From the NCBI GenBank assembly GCA_910584125.1, contig CAJTXU010000016.1:4141-68140 (forward strand): a stretch of 64,000 nucleotides of DNA, given 5' to 3'. A model generated the notes under the pieces. That model saw nothing but the letters and a program-made list of their open reading frames with translations, was not told where the DNA came from and ran no database searches. Shown here piece by piece: positions 1-8,386 of this stretch; within the stretch, counting starts at the first letter, position 1, and every line of letters starts with the position of its first letter. The stretch is from an uncultured Muribaculaceae bacterium. GTDB taxonomy: Bacteria > Bacteroidota > Bacteroidia > Bacteroidales > Muribaculaceae. A program made the translations under genes and the position numbers.

Positions 1-816
1 CATATCCATCTGCGCCCGGAACACCTGCGCGACAACATCATCTTCGTCGGCGATCCTGGCCGCGTCACGATGGTGGCCAAGCTCTTCGACTCGATCGACT
101 ACGAGGTGAGCTCGCGCGAGTTCCACACCATCGGCGGCACATACCGAGGCAAACCGATCATGGTAATCTCGCACGGCATCGGCCCCGACAACATAGAGAT
201 CGTGATGACCGAGCTCGACGCCCTGGCCAACGTCGACTTCAACACCCGCAAGGTCAAGGAGGAGCACCGCACGCTCAACATCATCCGCGTCGGCACATCG
301 GGCTCACTGCAGGAAGACCTGCACATCGGCGACTTCGTCATCGCCGAGAAAGGAACGGGATTCGACGGCATACTGAACTTCTACGCCGACCGCGACAAGG
401 TGTGCGACCTTGAGTTCGAACGCCAGTTCTGCGAGCACACCCGCTGGAACAAGACATGGGCCGCGCCCTATACTGTTGACGCCGACCCCGAGCTCGTGGA
501 GCGCATCGGCCGCGACGACATGCGCCGGGGCTTCACCATAGCCGCCGTGGGCTTCTACGCTCCGCAGGGGCGCCAGGTGAGACTGCGCCTCGCCGATCCG
601 GACCTGAACGCCAAGATCGAGAGCTTCAGATACGACGGGCGTCCCGTCACGAACTTCGAGATGGAATCGGCCTGCCTCCAGGGCATGGCGAAGCTGCTCG
701 GCCACAAGGCCATGACCGTATGCTGCATCATAGCCGAACGCCGGGCCAACAACGCCGACACCGACTATAAGCCCCGCGTGCGCAAGCTTGTCGAGACCGT
801 GCTCGACCGTATATGA
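1..816 (+). CDS. Nucleoside phosphorylase, probably uridine phosphorylase (5' end outside window)
   Basis: The reading frame is open from base 1, so the true start lies upstream; 271 residues are visible. The motif GDPGR at bases 49-63 is the phosphate-binding loop of the PNP/UDP phosphorylase family (PF01048), and an FEMESA motif about 55 residues from the end is the ribose/base-binding signature. Family members cleave a nucleoside with phosphate to give the free base and ribose-1-phosphate in cytosolic salvage. The long insertions relative to E. coli Udp match a Bacteroidota subgroup usually named uridine phosphorylase; the base specificity is inferred. The gene ends 13 bp from the convergent dprA stop, and no hairpin terminator fits between them. 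Confidence 0.85.
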   Translation, partial: HIHLRPEHLRDNIIFVGDPGRVTMVAKLFDSIDYEVSSREFHTIGGTYRGKPIMVISHGIGPDNIEIVMTELDALANVDFNTRKVKEEHRTLNIIRVGTSGSLQEDLHIGDFVIAEKGTGFDGILNFYADRDKVCDLEFERQFCEHTRWNKTWAAPYTVDADPELVERIGRDDMRRGFTIAAVGFYAPQGRQVRLRLADPDLNAKIESFRYDGRPVTNFEMESACLQGMAKLLGHKAMTVCCIIAERRANNADTDYKPRVRKLVETVLDRI

Positions 817-829
817 CAGAGCCGGCCCG

Positions 830-1948
830 TCAGGAGCATTCGTAACGCGCTCCGGGAAGTTTCATCACGATGCCCTCGAATTCAAGGTCGGTAAGCGCGG
901 CCATGAGCGAGGGCATCGCCATGCCTGTCCGCACGTGAATCTCGTCGATTGCCAGCGGACCGGCCGCGCGGCGCAGCACGGCATACACCCGGGCGAGATC
1001 GCCCTCGAGCTCGGGGAACAATACTTTCTGCGGAGGCTTGTTCATGGTCAGCGTCGGCAGGCGCCACCCCATCAGGTTCATCAGGTCGGGCACAGACGTG
1101 AATATATGCGCCTTGGAGTTGGCAATGAGCCGGTTGCAGCCGCCGCTCGTGATGTCTGAATATCGGCCCGGCAGGGCCACCACCTCGCGGTTGTAGCTGA
1201 ACGCCTGGTTGGCAGTGCTCATGGCGCCGCCCTTCACTTCCGATTCGACGACGAACGTCAGTTCGGAGAGACCGGCGACTATCCTGTTGCGCTGCAGGAA
1301 GTTGTTGCGGAACGGCCGAGTGCCCGAAGGATACTCCGAGACGAGGGCGCCTCCGGTCTCTATGATGCGGCGCGCGAGGTCGCGGTGAGACGCGGGATAG
1401 ACCATGTCGAGGCCATGGGCCATGACGGCCACGGTGGCGAGACCGTTCTGCAGGGCGGCCATATGCGCCGCCGCGTCGATGCCGTATGCCAGACCGCTTA
1501 TGACGAGCGCACCCGGATAGTATGCGGACAGGTCGGTGATCAGAGTGTTGCAGAAAGACGTGCCGTAGGCGGTGCACTTCCGCGTGCCGACCACGTTGAA
1601 GACGGGTTGCGCGCTGAGGTCTGCCCTACCGAGCACGTAGAGCGTCACCGGCGCATCCGGAATCTCGCGCAGCAACGGCGGATAATCGTCGTCGAGCAGA
1701 AAAAGGACCCTGATCGAATGTCGCCGCACGAACTCAAGCTCGCTGCGCGCCCTGAACAACGCCTCCTCGCGGCTCGAGTTCTGAAATCTGCCGCCGCGTC
1801 CCAGCCCGAGCCGCGACTCGAGTTCGGGCATGTTGAGCGTGAAGAAATCCTCGAGTCCGATGCCGTTAGCTTCGAGCGAGCGCACCACGTCGGCCGTGAT
1901 GTCGGGGATCATCGACAAGGCTATCTTGTAGACAATGTCCTGATCCAT
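830..1948 (-). CDS. dprA: DNA-processing protein DprA/Smf
   Basis: This 372-residue protein has the DprA layout: an N-terminal helical domain (about 1-85), a Rossmann-like ssDNA-binding domain (about 100-300) and a short C-terminal winged-helix-like domain (about 315-372). Family motifs are visible: GTRKCTAYG from residue 121, SGLAYGID at 151-158, FLQRNRIVAG at 217-226 and ALPGRYSD near 258. DprA protects incoming single-stranded DNA and loads RecA; in Bacteroidota it is conserved even where transformation is not shown. It is the last gene of a minus-strand cluster and starts 4 bp after the thioesterase stop, so cotranscription is likely. Confidence 0.93.
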   Translation of the reverse strand: MDQDIVYKIALSMIPDITADVVRSLEANGIGLEDFFTLNMPELESRLGLGRGGRFQNSSREEALFRARSELEFVRRHSIRVLFLLDDDYPPLLREIPDAPVTLYVLGRADLSAQPVFNVVGTRKCTAYGTSFCNTLITDLSAYYPGALVISGLAYGIDAAAHMAALQNGLATVAVMAHGLDMVYPASHRDLARRIIETGGALVSEYPSGTRPFRNNFLQRNRIVAGLSELTFVVESEVKGGAMSTANQAFSYNREVVALPGRYSDITSGGCNRLIANSKAHIFTSVPDLMNLMGWRLPTLTMNKPPQKVLFPELEGDLARVYAVLRRAAGPLAIDEIHVRTGMAMPSLMAALTDLEFEGIVMKLPGARYECS

Positions 1949-1952
1949 CGCG

Positions 1953-2375
1953 TCAGCGTATGTAGCGTGAGAAGACCGCGGCGAGTTCGTCGCCCCGCGT
2001 CAGCTTGCCGTCGCGCAGCACGACTACGGTCACGATGCCCTCGGCGCACACCTCTCCGTTCGATTTCAATATGTCCTGATGGAAGATGAACCTCGGCCCC
2101 TTGCGCTCCAGGCGCAGACAGCTCAGGAAGCTGTCGCCGCCGCGCAGCGACGTCTTGTATTCCACCTCGATCTTGCGCACCACGGCGTCGATGCCCTGAT
2201 TGTGCATCTCTATGAACGAAAGCCCTGCGTCCTTGCAGAACTTATGGCGTGTGTGCTCCATATAATGCAGATAGTTGGCGTTGTTAACTATCTGCTCGCA
2301 GTCGAGCTCGTAGTCGCGCACCTCCATATCCATTATGAAGCAGTATTTCCTGTTGTTGTCCTTGAGTATCCTCAT
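1953..2375 (-). CDS. Acyl-CoA thioesterase, YbgC/4-hydroxybenzoyl-CoA thioesterase type
   Basis: A 140-residue single hot-dog-fold protein. The segment VRDYELDCEQIVNNANYLHY (from about residue 19) matches the YbgC-family pattern, in which an Asp near the start of the central helix is catalytic and is followed by the V-N-x-x-x-Y-x-x-Y motif. Such enzymes hydrolyse acyl-CoA or acyl-ACP thioesters in the cytosol; the chain length is not readable from sequence. The ATG at 2375 is used here; an ATG 14 codons later (MDMEVRDYE) would also give a complete domain and is closer to typical family N-termini. It lies directly upstream of dprA, in a probable operon. Confidence 0.85.
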   Translation of the reverse strand: MRILKDNNRKYCFIMDMEVRDYELDCEQIVNNANYLHYMEHTRHKFCKDAGLSFIEMHNQGIDAVVRKIEVEYKTSLRGGDSFLSCLRLERKGPRFIFHQDILKSNGEVCAEGIVTVVVLRDGKLTRGDELAAVFSRYIR

Positions 2376-2401
2376 AGTTTAAATCAGTAATCAGACTTTT
2401 A

Positions 2402-3040
2402 TCATGACTTCGCGGGCGGCACCCGCCGGCCGATGTAATCGAGCAGCCCCTCCAGCACCGCCGTCTCGCCGAACGCGTCGAAAGGAATCCAGAGGAACCC
2501 CGGGTCCTTGCCTTGCAGCGGGATCACGACCGACTTCATCCCTATCCGGTATGGCTTCATGTCGGAATAGGGAAAGAATTCGGGACGCTCCACATAACGG
2601 CGCTCCCCGTCGGCGTTTCCCTTATCGGCCGTTTCCATACCGTCCGGGTCATCAGCGTCGTCCGCGTCATCGCGGGGCTGTTCGAACAACATCCTGACCG
2701 TTATGCCTTTATCATCGACAACAACGGCGTGCGTCACCGAGTTCACGAGACACCCGCGTCGTAGTCCGTAATAGTAGTACATGAACCCCATCAGCATCGG
2801 AATCACCAGAAAGACCATCATCATGCCGACGACGAACCAGCGGATGTCGACCGCTATCCCGAACGCCACGCCCGCCACCGCGGTGGCCGACAGTGCGAGC
2901 AGCCATGGCCCGGCGTATGTGAAGATGAGATGCGAAATGAAATTGGCCGCCCCCATTCTGAACACGCGGCTCTCGGCCGGAATCCCGGGCGCAGCGACAG
3001 TGGCGTCAACGGCGGTGCCGGTCAACTCGTCATTCGCCAT
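2402..3040 (-). CDS. Two-helix membrane protein of unknown function
   Basis: I do not recognise a named family. The 212-residue protein has a polar N-terminus of about 35 residues, two adjacent hydrophobic segments (about 38-60 and 66-90), then a soluble C-terminal half with an acidic, Asp-rich linker (DDADDADD, about residues 126-133). The arrangement resembles YcxB-like or PH-like membrane proteins, but no motif confirms this. Its start overlaps the 3' end of the upstream Ntn-hydrolase gene by 11 bp, and the thioesterase gene follows 26 bp downstream, so it sits inside the same transcription unit. Confidence 0.75.
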   Translation of the reverse strand: MANDELTGTAVDATVAAPGIPAESRVFRMGAANFISHLIFTYAGPWLLALSATAVAGVAFGIAVDIRWFVVGMMMVFLVIPMLMGFMYYYYGLRRGCLVNSVTHAVVVDDKGITVRMLFEQPRDDADDADDPDGMETADKGNADGERRYVERPEFFPYSDMKPYRIGMKSVVIPLQGKDPGFLWIPFDAFGETAVLEGLLDYIGRRVPPAKS

Positions 3041-4166
3041 CGCGCTTCAGTTTTTCAAGACGGTAGACGAGCCGGTTGCGGTCGATCGCCTGCTGGGCCA
3101 GTCCGGTGCCTTCGTTGTTGTATAGCCGCGACATGTCGATGTATATCCTATCCTTGCCCTCGACGGTGAACACGCTGTCGCGCAACGCCTTCGCTTTGTC
3201 GCCGAGAGGCGAATGACCGCCGGGGAGCGTGCCGCGCAGTTCGTCGGGCACACCCCCGTCGGCGCACCTCACGGCCCGGATCTCGGCCACGGGAGGATAC
3301 CCTATGCCGGTCCACATTATGTATTCGCCGGCCACGAAGCCGGGAGTCACCGAGTCTACGGACTCCACCGGCACGCAGCCCTCTATGGCGATGGTCGCGG
3401 TCGACTTGTGGCGGGGGATATAGTCTTTGTCGGCAAGCCGTCGTTCGCCCGACATCGTCATGTTGCGGTGCATACCGTCGTGATAGAACGTGCGGCTCAC
3501 CACCTCGGTCAGCACCTCGGGGGTGACGCTGGCATCGTCGGCATAGGGCTGAAGGATGCAGTTGGCGTTGGCCTCGCGCACATGTCCGTAGCCCTCCCCT
3601 TCGCGGCCGGAATGGCTGTAGTTGGTGCGCACGAGCACGCCCGACGGCTCGTCGGCGAGGCTGTAGCACACATAGGAATGGTTGTTGGTCTCGAAGAAGG
3701 CTCCGTTTCCCGTCGCGTCGATAACTCCGAAATTGGCCTCGACGCCCATCGGGCGCGGATAGGAATCGAGCAGGCGGCGGAAGTCGTCGACCGTGCGGCA
3801 CGTTCGCAGCGCGCGCGTCATCAGGATTCCCTCCTTGTCCATCTTCTTGGCCGGCACGCGGTCGTCCTTGATGTTGTAGGAGGCGGTGTTCATCACCGCG
3901 AAACCGGCGTCGTTCATTCCCATCCAGGCCTCGCGCAGGTCGCGGTCGGCGGCGTTGAACAGCGCCACATAGCCGTAACCGTCGGCCGTCGGCGCCACGT
4001 ATTCCACCTTGTTGTCGGTGGTGCTTGTGTCGCGGTGTTTCCACAGAATCGGGCGCCCCGAGGGGTTGGCCGACGCGCCGACGATGGCCGACGTACAAGC
4101 AAAGGCCGCGGAAGGCATCAGAGCCCCCGCGACCATAAGTGTTATATTTCTAATCAGTCTTTTCAT
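3030..4166 (-). CDS. Exported Ntn-type C-N hydrolase (acyltransferase/choloylglycine-hydrolase-like)
   Basis: This 378-residue protein begins with a clear signal peptide ending in AFA, immediately followed by Cys24. A Cys freed at the mature N-terminus is the nucleophile of Ntn hydrolases of the penicillin V acylase/bile salt hydrolase/AAT superfamily. Other family hallmarks follow: an Arg after the first strand (WKHRDTS), GMNDAGFAVMN (the G-x-N-x-x-G-L-A pattern) and an EANFGVIDATGNGAFFE strand pair. Export plus an N-terminal Cys suggests hydrolysis of an amide-linked substrate in the periplasm or gut lumen; the substrate (bile acid, N-acyl amino acid or other) cannot be read. The start abuts the DUF1015 stop with no gap, indicating translational coupling. 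Confidence 0.8.
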   Translation of the reverse strand: MKRLIRNITLMVAGALMPSAAFACTSAIVGASANPSGRPILWKHRDTSTTDNKVEYVAPTADGYGYVALFNAADRDLREAWMGMNDAGFAVMNTASYNIKDDRVPAKKMDKEGILMTRALRTCRTVDDFRRLLDSYPRPMGVEANFGVIDATGNGAFFETNNHSYVCYSLADEPSGVLVRTNYSHSGREGEGYGHVREANANCILQPYADDASVTPEVLTEVVSRTFYHDGMHRNMTMSGERRLADKDYIPRHKSTATIAIEGCVPVESVDSVTPGFVAGEYIMWTGIGYPPVAEIRAVRCADGGVPDELRGTLPGGHSPLGDKAKALRDSVFTVEGKDRIYIDMSRLYNNEGTGLAQQAIDRNRLVYRLEKLKRDGE

Positions 4167-5411
4167 TCAATCGAGCTTGTGGATCACGAGGCCCGAACGC
4201 AGCTTGGGTTCGAACCAGGTGGTCTTGGGAGGCATGATGTTGCCCGTGTCGGCGATGTCGATGAGCTGGTCCATCGTGACAGGATAGAGCGCGAGGGCCA
4301 TGGCCATCTCGCCGCTGTCGACGCGGCGCTTCAGCTCCTCGAGGCCGCGGATGCCGCCCACGAAGTCGATGCGCTTGTCCGAGCGCAGGTCGGTGATGCC
4401 GAGTATGTCGCGCAGGATGAGGTCGGACGATACGGTGACGTCGAGCACGCCGATCGGGTCGTTGTCGTTGTATGTTCCGGGCTTGGCCGTGAGCGAATAC
4501 CAGCGGCCGCCCATATAGAGTGAGAAGTTGTGCAGAGCGTTGGGGTGATAGATCTCGGTGCCCATGTCCTTGACGTCGAAGTTCTCGGCGATGCGGGCCA
4601 GGAACTGCTCGGGGGTGAGGCCGTTGAGGTCGCGCACCACGCGGTTGTAGTCGATGATCTTGAGGTGCGAGGCGGGGAACGCCACGGCCATGAAGTAGTT
4701 GTATTCCTCGTCTCCGCGGTGGTTGGGGTTGTTCTGGGCCTTCTCGTTGCCCACGAGTGCCGCGGCGGCCGAACGGTGATGGCCGTCGGCTATGTAGAGC
4801 GACGGGATCTTGTCGAACTCGGCCGTTATCTCGGCGATGGTGGGTTCGTCGTCGATCACCCAGAGCGTGTGTCCGAATCCGTCGGGGGCCGTGAAGTCAT
4901 ACTCGGGCTTGCCGGCGGTGACGCGGCGGATCACCTCCTCGAGCTTCTCGTTGTCGGGGAAGGCGAAGAATACGGGCTCGATGTTGGCGTTGTTGCAGCG
5001 CACGTGTTTCATGCGGTCCTCCTCCTTGTCGCGGCGGGTGAGCTCATGCTTCTTGATGCGTCCCTCCATATAGTCGGGCACCCACGCGGCGACCACGAAG
5101 CCGTACTGTGTGCGGCCGTCCATCGTCTGTGCGTATATGTAGTAGTTCTCCTTATTGTCCTGGACGAGCCAGCCCTTCTCCTGGAACTTGCGGAAATTCT
5201 CCACGGCCTTGTCGTAGACGGCGGGGTCATGCTCGTCGAAACCGGGAGCGAAGTCGATCTCGGGCTTGATGATGTGATAGAGGCTCTTCTCGTTGCCTTC
5301 GGCCTCTTTGCGGGCCTCTTCGGAATTGAGCACGTCATAGGGGCGCGAAGCCACCTCCTCCACGAGCTCGCGCGGAGGGCGGACACCTCTGAATGGTTTA
5401 ACTTTTGCCAT
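4167..5411 (-). CDS. DUF1015 family protein
   Basis: A 414-residue cytosolic protein matching DUF1015 (PF06245) by its N-terminus VKPFRGVRPP, the VASRPYDVLN segment and the IADGHHRSAAA motif near the middle. The family is widespread in Bacteroidota and Clostridia and is often found beside serine biosynthesis genes, but no such genes are adjacent here and the function is left open. It is the first gene of the minus-strand cluster that runs to dprA, and lies 74 bp after the fur-like gene. No consensus TAnnTTTG box was found in that 74 bp, so it may be expressed from the regulator's promoter. Confidence 0.85.
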   Translation of the reverse strand: MAKVKPFRGVRPPRELVEEVASRPYDVLNSEEARKEAEGNEKSLYHIIKPEIDFAPGFDEHDPAVYDKAVENFRKFQEKGWLVQDNKENYYIYAQTMDGRTQYGFVVAAWVPDYMEGRIKKHELTRRDKEEDRMKHVRCNNANIEPVFFAFPDNEKLEEVIRRVTAGKPEYDFTAPDGFGHTLWVIDDEPTIAEITAEFDKIPSLYIADGHHRSAAAALVGNEKAQNNPNHRGDEEYNYFMAVAFPASHLKIIDYNRVVRDLNGLTPEQFLARIAENFDVKDMGTEIYHPNALHNFSLYMGGRWYSLTAKPGTYNDNDPIGVLDVTVSSDLILRDILGITDLRSDKRIDFVGGIRGLEELKRRVDSGEMAMALALYPVTMDQLIDIADTGNIMPPKTTWFEPKLRSGLVIHKLD

Positions 5412-5485
5412 GGTTCTGAGTTAATTTAAGGTTTATTCTTAATAAATTAGTGTTAAAAGTGTTCGATATTGCACGCCATCCGTGA

Positions 5486-5968
5486 TCAGCTTCTCGCCCG
5501 GCACGCGCCGCAGATGCCGTAGACATTGGCCGTGATATACGACGGGCTGAACGACCTGTAACCCCTCGCCGCGACGAAGGCGCTCATGCGGGCCTTCTGC
5601 GACTCGGTCATCCTGTCGGCCGCGAGCACCGCGACATCGCCACATAGCACACAGATCAGGTGCAGGTGCTCCTCGCCGGCGATCTCGTAGACGGCCTCTT
5701 TCTCGCGCAGATGGTGCTTGCGCAGGACGCCGCAGTCGCACAGCAGCTCGACCGTCTTGTAGACAGACGCCAGACTGATCGGATGCTCGCCGCGGATCTC
5801 GTCATACAGATGCTGGATGCCGAAATGCGGACGCTGGTCGACGCACTTGTCAAGAATGAGGAATCTGCCCGCCGTCTGCTTCATTTCGTGCTGCTCGAGC
5901 CACGCCGAGAACTGCGCGTGAAGCCGCTGCTTTAGCTTTTCCTTCTTCCTGAAGTCATGGATATCCAT
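5486..5968 (-). CDS. Fur-family metalloregulator
   Basis: A 160-residue Fur/PerR/Zur-type repressor. It has an N-terminal winged helix (about 15-90, including the recognition-helix region SLASVYKTVELL) and a C-terminal dimerisation domain with the His cluster EEHLHLICVLCG and a second Cys pair, CGAC, near the end. Two CxxC pairs form the structural zinc site typical of many Fur and PerR proteins. Iron, peroxide or zinc sensing cannot be assigned with certainty. The ATG at 5968 is preferred over an in-frame GTG at 5974. A strong promoter lies 136-167 bp upstream. The gene is divergent from a rubredoxin, which would suit a redox or iron regulon. Confidence 0.88.
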   Translation of the reverse strand: MDIHDFRKKEKLKQRLHAQFSAWLEQHEMKQTAGRFLILDKCVDQRPHFGIQHLYDEIRGEHPISLASVYKTVELLCDCGVLRKHHLREKEAVYEIAGEEHLHLICVLCGDVAVLAADRMTESQKARMSAFVAARGYRSFSPSYITANVYGICGACRARS

Positions 5969-6103
5969 AATCACATATATTATAAATCGTTAAACAATTT
6001 TCGACGGAGCCGGGTGAACGTTTTTTAAAGACTGGACGGTTTTCGAAAAATGTTTAGCGACTTCCGGATATCCATTTCCGATGCCGGCCACGGATATGCA
6101 GTG

Positions 6104-6135
6104 CAAAGATAACAAGCAGTTCCGTAATATCCAAA
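6104..6135 (-). promoter_or_regulatory. Bacteroidota-type promoter for the Fur-family gene
   Basis: Read on the minus strand, TTTG (6132-6135) and TATCTTTG (6104-6111) are separated by exactly 20 bp, matching the Bacteroidota -33/-7 consensus. The predicted transcript would carry a leader of roughly 130 nt before the regulator gene. Confidence 0.8.
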
Positions 6136-6220
6136 TAAAAATCGATTGAAGGTGCAAAAAAATGACGTGAGAGACTCCGGAAGAGATCAAAACATTTCGA
6201 TGGGGTCGGTTGTTGAACAA

Positions 6221-6408
6221 TAAGTAGGTGGTCAGATTAAACCGATAGAATAATAATTGTAGATATCTCGCATACCATCTGCTTGCTGTTTTGGGCCGCT
6301 TCGGCTCTTTCTCTCAGTCGTGATGCCCGCATCACTCCTTCGTTCAAGAGCCAAATCGGCTCAAAACAGCTGCGCATCTGGTATGCGTTTAATCTGACCA
6401 CCTACTTA
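6221..6408. mobile_element. 188-bp MITE-like element with 22-bp perfect terminal inverted repeats
   Basis: The ends taagtaggtggtcagatta.. (6221-6242) and its exact complement (6387-6408) form a 22-bp perfect inverted repeat. Internally the two arms continue to pair imperfectly: CATACCATCTGC, GCTGTTTTGGGCC and GGCTC in the left arm match the right arm in reverse complement. The whole unit can therefore fold into one long hairpin. It contains no ORF. Size, perfect ends and absence of coding capacity fit a miniature inverted-repeat element; the outer TA dinucleotides could be a TA target duplication as made by IS630/mariner-type transposases. No matching full-length transposase is in the window. 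It separates the fur and rubredoxin genes. Confidence 0.7.
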
Positions 6409-6440
6409 AAACGAAAACAAAACCAAATAACAAGCGAACT

Positions 6441-6608
6441 ATGAAGAAGTATATCTGTACAGTCTGCGACTGGATCTACGACCCCGAGATCGGGGATCCC
6501 GAAGGCGGCATCGAGCCGGGCACCGCGTTTGAAGACATTCCCGAGTCATGGGTATGCCCCGTCTGCGGCGTCGGCAAGGAAGACTTCCAGCCCCTTCCCG
6601 AGGAGTAG
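6441..6608 (+). CDS. Rubredoxin
   Basis: A 55-residue protein. Two CxxC-G-type knuckles are visible, CTVCDWIYD at residues 6-14 and [11 protein letters not shown] at 39-49, and together they hold a single Fe(Cys)4 centre. The conserved aromatic and acidic positions (Y4, W11, Y13, W37, F49) and the length are canonical. Rubredoxins carry single electrons to peroxidases, rubrerythrin or flavodiiron proteins in oxidative-stress defence of anaerobes. It is divergent from a Fur-family regulator. The MITE-like element ends 32 bp before its start codon and the IS begins 33 bp after its stop, so both flanks have been remodelled by insertion. Confidence 0.95.
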   Translation: MKKYICTVCDWIYDPEIGDPEGGIEPGTAFEDIPESWVCPVCGVGKEDFQPLPEE

Positions 6609-6710
6609 ACTCGAGGAGCAGGCGCAGTGACAAGACAGAACGAGGGTGTATCAAAATTCTGATGCACCCTCTTCTCATCTGAGTTCGTAACCTGCTGAAA
6701 AACATAAAAC

Positions 6711-6741
6711 AAAGCCCCGACTTTCACAAGCCGGGGTTTTG
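6711..6741 (+). terminator. Hairpin at IS left end shielding the transposase gene
   Basis: The stem aaagccccg.c / g.ccggggtttt with a short A/C-rich loop is followed by TTTTG. It lies just before the transposase promoter and would stop read-through from the rubredoxin gene into the IS, as is common in insertion sequences. Confidence 0.65.
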
Positions 6742-6768
6742 TCATATCACAAAAATTTTGTATCTTTG
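6738..6768 (+). promoter_or_regulatory. Transposase promoter
   Basis: TTTG (6738-6741) and TATCTTTG (6761-6768) are separated by 19 bp and lie 18 bp before the transposase ATG. Confidence 0.75.
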
Positions 6769-6786
6769 TGGTATAAAAGAAATTAA

Positions 6787-8346
6787 ATGTCTACAAAGAT
6801 ACACTTTCGGGATTACAATCCCAAACAAATGATCCTTTTTCCGCAACGTCTGGACAAAGATATTGCGGAAAACGATCCTGTAAGGGTTGTTGACACGGTC
6901 ATAGACAATCTGCGACTCAATAATTTCAAGAGACTGTATAAGGAGCGCGGCCGCAGTCCCTATCACCCCAGGATGATGCTCAAGGCCGTCATCTACGGCT
7001 ATATGAACAACCTGTATTCATGCCGCAAGATAGAGACCGCCTTGAAACGGGACATCCACTTCATATGGCTGGCCGGCTACGAACAGCCCGACTTCAACAC
7101 CATCAACCGCTTCCGCAACCGGGTCAAGGAAGAGATCAACCAGGTATTCACACAGTTGGTGGTCGTGCTTGCCGAGAAAGGCTTCATCACGCTGGACGTG
7201 GAATACATCGACGGCACTAAGATTGAGTCCAAGGCCAACAAATATACTTTTGTATGGCGGAAGTCCACGGAAAAGAACCGGGCAAGACTTATTGAAAAGA
7301 TAAAGGCGCTTCTCGATCAGATAGACGATGCCATCGCACAGGAGAACGCAGAAGAAGAGAACCGGCGGAGTTTTACCCCGGCGCAGCTTATGGACATCGC
7401 CGATGAGCTGAACCGCAGTCTTGAAGAGGGACCGAATCCGGGAACCGATGGGCAAAAGGAGGAACGCAAGGAACGCAAGAAGCAGATAAGGCAACTGAGG
7501 GAACACGCCGGCAAGCTCGGCGAGTATGACGAGAAACTGCGTATTCTGGGCGAGCGCAACTCGTATTCCAAGACCGACCATGACGCCACGTTCATGCGGA
7601 TGAAGGAGGACGCCATGAACAACGGTCAGACAAAGCCGGGATACAACCTGCAGATCGGAACGGAGAACCAGTTCATACTTGACTTCGGGCTTTTCCAGAC
7701 CCCGGGCGACCCATTGACGATGATACCTTTCTACAACTCCTTCCACAGCCGTTACGGCAGACTGCCCAACACAGGAGTCGCTGACTCGGGATACGGCTCG
7801 GAGGAGAACTACCGGTTCATGGAAGAAGCCGGAATAGAGGCCTATGTGAAATACAACTGGTTCCACCGCGAGCAGCGGATGCACTACGAGCCGAATCCGT
7901 TCTCCGTGCAGGCTCTCTACTACAACGCCGACGGTGACTATTATGTATGCCCGATGGGACAGCATATGGAGAGGGTCGGGACAACACATGCCAAAACTGA
8001 AAGCGGCTACGTCTCCGAAAGCGCCCGGTATAAGGCGATGCGATGCGAGGGCTGTCCGCTGAGGGGAAGTTGCTTCACTGCAAAAGGCGATCGAATAATC
8101 GAAGTCAACCACAGACTCAACGAATATCGTCGAAAAGCCCATGAACGGCTGACTTCCGAGGACGGCATCAGACTCAGAGGACGAAGATGCATCGAGCCGG
8201 AAGCCGTTTTTGGCCAAATGAAATACGATATGGCATACAAGAGGTTCCGGCACTTCGGACTGGACAAGGTCAATATGGACTTTGCCTTCTTCGCCATTGC
8301 CTTCAATCTAAAGAAAATGTGCTCTAAAAAAGCAAAAAAGGCCTAA
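6787..8346 (+). CDS. IS1182-family transposase (DDE)
   Basis: A 519-residue intact transposase. It has an N-terminal IS1182-type DNA-binding region (about 15-110, including PYHPRMMLKAVIYGYMN), a charged coiled-coil stretch around 205-240 rich in Glu/Lys/Arg, and a DDE catalytic core. The catalytic residues are readable: Asp in EYIDGTK, Asp in VADSGYGSEEN and Glu in EPEAVFGQMK near the C-terminus. A Cys-rich strand (YVCPMGQHM, MRCEGCPLRGSC) sits before the last catalytic residue, as in DDE_Tnp_1-like IS1182 members. Base composition is lower in GC than the neighbours, consistent with transfer. There is no frameshift or internal stop, so the element may be active. Confidence 0.93.
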   Translation: MSTKIHFRDYNPKQMILFPQRLDKDIAENDPVRVVDTVIDNLRLNNFKRLYKERGRSPYHPRMMLKAVIYGYMNNLYSCRKIETALKRDIHFIWLAGYEQPDFNTINRFRNRVKEEINQVFTQLVVVLAEKGFITLDVEYIDGTKIESKANKYTFVWRKSTEKNRARLIEKIKALLDQIDDAIAQENAEEENRRSFTPAQLMDIADELNRSLEEGPNPGTDGQKEERKERKKQIRQLREHAGKLGEYDEKLRILGERNSYSKTDHDATFMRMKEDAMNNGQTKPGYNLQIGTENQFILDFGLFQTPGDPLTMIPFYNSFHSRYGRLPNTGVADSGYGSEENYRFMEEAGIEAYVKYNWFHREQRMHYEPNPFSVQALYYNADGDYYVCPMGQHMERVGTTHAKTESGYVSESARYKAMRCEGCPLRGSCFTAKGDRIIEVNHRLNEYRRKAHERLTSEDGIRLRGRRCIEPEAVFGQMKYDMAYKRFRHFGLDKVNMDFAFFAIAFNLKKMCSKKAKKA

Positions 8347-8386
8347 AACGGAGGATATATGCCTCCATTCGGCCTGTTTTTAAGAT
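8336..8386 (+). terminator. Transposase terminator
   Basis: Nested pairs AGGCC..GGCCT and GGAGG..CCTCC directly span the transposase stop codon and are followed by GTTTTT. This is a plausible intrinsic terminator inside the IS. Confidence 0.55.

Noticed and set aside
5990..6220. 76-codon minus-strand frame upstream of the Fur-family gene
   Set aside because: It contains the regulator's promoter (6104-6135), has no conserved motif and ends at the MITE-like element.
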